DNA of 64,000 bases from Nyssa sinensis (Eukaryota > Streptophyta > Magnoliopsida > Cornales > Nyssaceae): the NCBI GenBank assembly GCA_008638375.1, contig CM018032.1, positions 54,418,882 to 54,482,881 of the forward strand, given 5' to 3'. Positions 61,304 to 64,000 of this stretch are shown in pieces. Under the pieces are notes generated by a model that did no database searches, had not been told where the DNA came from, and saw nothing but the letters and a program-made list of their open reading frames with translations. Made by a program: the position numbers and the translations under genes. How positions within the stretch are numbered: position 1 is the stretch's first letter; the number at the start of each line of letters is the position of its first letter.

Positions 61304-62093
61304 CTACCAGTTTCTCACCAAATCCGCAAAGCCTTCCTTTTCTAGCCACATGTTTTCAAATCTAAAAGGGCTTTTTCCTGCGCTAAAACCCCCGCAGTAC
61401 AGCATGATAAGGATGATGGTCAGAACAAAACCGCGGAAGACACTTTCGGAAAATACCAGGAAAATCATCCTCCCAATTGTTTGACACCAAAAATCTATCC
61501 AAACGAGACATAGCAAATTGATGACCTCCTCTGGACCAGGTGAATCTCCCTCCCTCCAAAGGTAAATCTACCAGGCTTTGAGAATTTATGAACGCGTTGA
61601 AGTTCCTCATAGGAGGTCAGCCGTCCACTCCCTATCCTCTCATCTGGGTTCCGCACAACATTGAAGTCCCCCCCAAGGCACCAGGGACTTGCCAGAAAGA
61701 AAGCGACGACTGTAACTCATTCCAGAACAAACTTCTAGCACCATCCGCAACTAGCCCGTAAATCCCACAAAAGCCCCACACCAAAGAGTTGGAAATCAAA
61801 TTAAAGTTGCACAAGATGGAGAATTCACCCACTCTGTGTTCTATACAATTGACCAATCGGGAGTCCCATGCCACGAGAATACCTCCAGCAGTGCCCTGAG
61901 CATTCAAAGCAGCCCATTTGACCCATCTAGATCCCCAAATGTAGCGAACAACTCTCCTCGAAATACTTTTCATTTTAGTTTCCTGTAGACAAATGACTGC
62001 AGGCCTCCATTCATGCAGTAAGCCTTTAACAATTGTACGCTTATCTGGATCATTTAATCCCCTCACATTCCAGGATAACATTTTTAAATTCAT
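61304..62093 (-). pseudogene. LINE ORF2: APE-type endonuclease (broken)
   Basis: It begins MNLKMLSWNVRGLNDPDKR. It then shows CLQETK (catalytic Glu), GGILVAWDS and SRLDRFLVS, and a SDHHPYH form of the terminal SDH motif (about 61390-61420). The frame shifts near 61630 and again near 61400-61500. In intact elements this enzyme nicks target DNA to prime reverse transcription. Confidence 0.85.
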
Positions 62094-62149
62094 AAAACAG
62101 AGAAACGGTTAGAACCTCTCACTGCCTTCCACAAAGGCTTCCACCGATT

Positions 62150-64000
62150 TGCTGCCCCCATAGTTAACCGAGCAGGACAGCTTTTTCATTACCCTTTTCA
62201 TTCTTTTTGCTGATTTATCATCCTTATCTTTCTCAACAGCATTACTTGGACCAGGGTCTTGACAAAGAATTGTGCATCATTATTTCTCTGAATAGGTCCA
62301 GCAGACGGTCCTCAAATCCTGCGCAGGGGACACCTAGCAGTTTACTCACCTTCCCCAATTTTCAAAGCACCCACCCCTCTGACATCTTCTGTTGGCAATA
62401 TAGGTGGTCTGCTGAATACGCCTCCTGAATTTGAGTGGAACCATTCGAACACCCGTTCAGGCGAAAACTATTGCCAATGGATTGTAATCCTCCAAATTCT
62501 CAGAGTTTTCCTAGCTGCGCAACATCACTTTGCCCCCTGATCATCTGGCATAGTCTGCAATTCCTAAGCCGTGATCGATTCAACCTCTGCTTCAAAGGAA
62601 CAATCTGCAACCCAATTGTTTTGGAGGACATCTTTGCAATAGCTATTTTTCAGATAATGAAGAAACTCCCGCTCATCCATCATGCTGCTATGGTCAGAAT
62701 CTTGCCACTCTGAGTTGGCATTTGCTTGCGTTAGTCTGCTTCTCTTTTCTTTCCTCTTTCTTTTCCCGCCCCGACGCAGGTCCCCTATAGCCTGCTTCAG
62801 TGTTTGCAGAAACCTGCTCTGCTTCTTTGTCGTTAACGGACCTTTCAACAAGCGCCCGAGTTATACTGGGGGGATTGAAGGGATCTTGCGTTGTATTATT
62901 GCGCCCCGAGCTGGGCCGCCTCATTCCGTGGGCCGCCTCTTTCCATCTTTTAAAATAACCTTTCCTTTGGGCCACAAATGGTGTTGGCCCAGTCCAGTCG
63001 GCCTTTGCAGAAACTTGCTCTGCTTTCGAAACGTCGTTGCACCCCGAGCTGGGCCGCCTCATTCCATTTCTTAAAATGACCTTTCCTTTGGACCACAAGT
63101 GGTGTTGGCCCAGTCCAGTCGGCCCAATTCTGCCATTGGATGAGTTCCCGAAGCCCACGTTGCCCATTTTTTGCCAACCTTCCGGAACTTTCCAATCGAC
63201 ATGCGTTCATCTCCCATTCTTCCTGGATATGAATTTTGAATCCCCTACGCGAGGAGAGGGTACGACCTGTCGATGACGTCTAATGTTAGGGCTGGCTCTA
63301 AAGAGCGGACGCGCTTTAGTCGCGTGGACACCCGACGCTACCTTTACGTCGTTGCCGTTCTCCATTGCAACATCCGGCCGGCATGGATCATCCTCAAAGC
63401 ACACCGGGCCAACTTCCGACCAGATCGGGAGAGAGAAAGACCACTTTCCACACTTGATACTGAGGGATGCAGGGATTTCCTCCGATCGACTTCTGACCAG
63501 CATTCCTTGCCCATCTCAGGTGATGACGCTCGGCTATGTCCTCATCAAGAGTCACAAACTTGCCGCAGTGATCCCCCACGGCATGGAAGAATTCCGTGCT
63601 CCACAGAAATGCTGGTAATCCCATAAACCTTAGCCATATTAAACCTTCTTCTTCCAATCCCAAACAACAACCTGACGAGGACCACGGGTGCAAAGTCACA
63701 GTTAAACCTTCAAAGAACCAATTCCTTCGTTTGAGAATCCGATTAGCTTCCTCTACAGACGGCAACTCGAAGAGAAACCAAGCTCCGTTCAAGTCTAGTA
63801 CCTTCAATCCTGCTTGAATCCCCCCAGTTCTTGAGGGCCCAATTGTGTATTTTTAACTTGTCTGGGACTGGAGTGTTCAAATCACCGACTCTGTCGATTA
63901 AGCATCGGCGAAGATGATTAAAGCAGCTTTCGCAAGAACCCAAGTGTACCTCTATGTCTTCAGGGACGTTTACTGGCTGTGATTCTACTAACACAGGTTC
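62150..64000 (-). pseudogene. LINE ORF1 (DUF4283 / RNA-binding), broken and 5'-incomplete
   Basis: The segment at 63394-63807 shows FLFELPSVEEANRILKR and LIWLRFMGLPAFLWS, the DUF4283 hallmark of plant L1 ORF1 proteins. The C-terminal part (62694-63210) is basic and contains a partial tandem duplication. Frames shift at about 63740, 63450 and 63180. The N-terminus is beyond the window. Confidence 0.75.
62803..63124. repeat. Partial tandem duplication in LINE ORF1
   Basis: TTTGCAGAAAC-TGCTCTGCTT (62803 and 63004), CCCGAGCTGGGCCGCCTCATTCC (62905 and 63043) and GTGTTGGCCCAGTCCAGTCGG (about 62981 and 63102) each occur twice in order. Copy 1 has about 60 extra bases between the first two blocks. 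The duplicated segment has high GC compared with the rest of the window. Confidence 0.85.

Larger units (their letters stand above)
58719..64000 (-). mobile_element. Near-complete L1-type LINE, running off the right edge
   Basis: A long minus-strand LINE lies in the ARF8 intron. The A-tail is at 58719-58735, after TTACTTATC. Upstream come a short 3' UTR, zf-RVT, reverse transcriptase, endonuclease (ORF2 start ATG at 62091-62093) and most of ORF1. The total exceeds 5.28 kb. The layout matches a plant L1, but the frames are broken in at least eight places, so this copy cannot be active as read. The 5' end is beyond 64000. The tail and ORF1 match the deleted element at 7741-8630, so they are the same family. 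Confidence 0.88.

Overview
This is nuclear DNA of a core eudicot, most likely a woody species. The evidence is spliced genes with GT-AG introns, kinesin and auxin-response-factor orthologues whose predicted proteins look like those of woody dicots, very AT-rich spacers, and a large load of L1-type LINEs, RTE LINE tails, copia remnants, a SINE and MITEs. The species cannot be named from the sequence. No bacterial, organellar or CRISPR feature was seen.

Two host genes could be reconstructed exon by exon, both on the minus strand. The first (coding 1805-14590) is the plant kinesin KCBP/ZWICHEL, with MyTH4, FERM, coiled coil, C-terminal motor and calmodulin-binding tail. It has 23 coding exons for about 1268 residues and a 5' UTR exon near 15.5-15.66 kb. 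The second (25875 to beyond 64000) is the 3' three-quarters of AUXIN RESPONSE FACTOR 8. Eight exons cover the second half of the DNA-binding domain, the glutamine-rich middle region with an intact miR167 site, and the PB1 domain. The first roughly 195 codons are not in the window.

Layout: 0-1.5 kb is AT-rich spacer with a foldback repeat; 1.5-15.7 kb is KCBP, with an internally deleted LINE, an RTE tail and a tandem duplication in its introns; 15.7-25.8 kb is AT-rich spacer with a 1.4-kb Harbinger-type element flanked by TAA, a long-TIR MITE and AT microsatellites; 25.9-27.6 kb holds the last three ARF8 exons. From 27.6 to 44.7 kb is one 17-kb ARF8 intron packed with partly nested LINE, LTR and DNA-element debris. 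The exon at 44.75-44.90 kb is followed by a 9.4-kb intron with a copia remnant. The exons at 54.29-55.68 kb are followed by an intron of more than 8.3 kb that carries a 5.3-kb L1 element running off the right edge.

The most consistent anomaly is that five conserved exons (three in KCBP, two in ARF8) each carry exactly one extra base, with no single-base deletions in about 5.7 kb of coding sequence. This pattern points to uncorrected insertion errors in a draft long-read assembly more than to two independent pseudogenes. If any is real, it would truncate a central regulator. No convincing undescribed system was found. The most informative items are the giant transposon-filled ARF8 introns, the L1 deletion derivative with target-site duplications, and the Harbinger-type element with internal tandem repeats.
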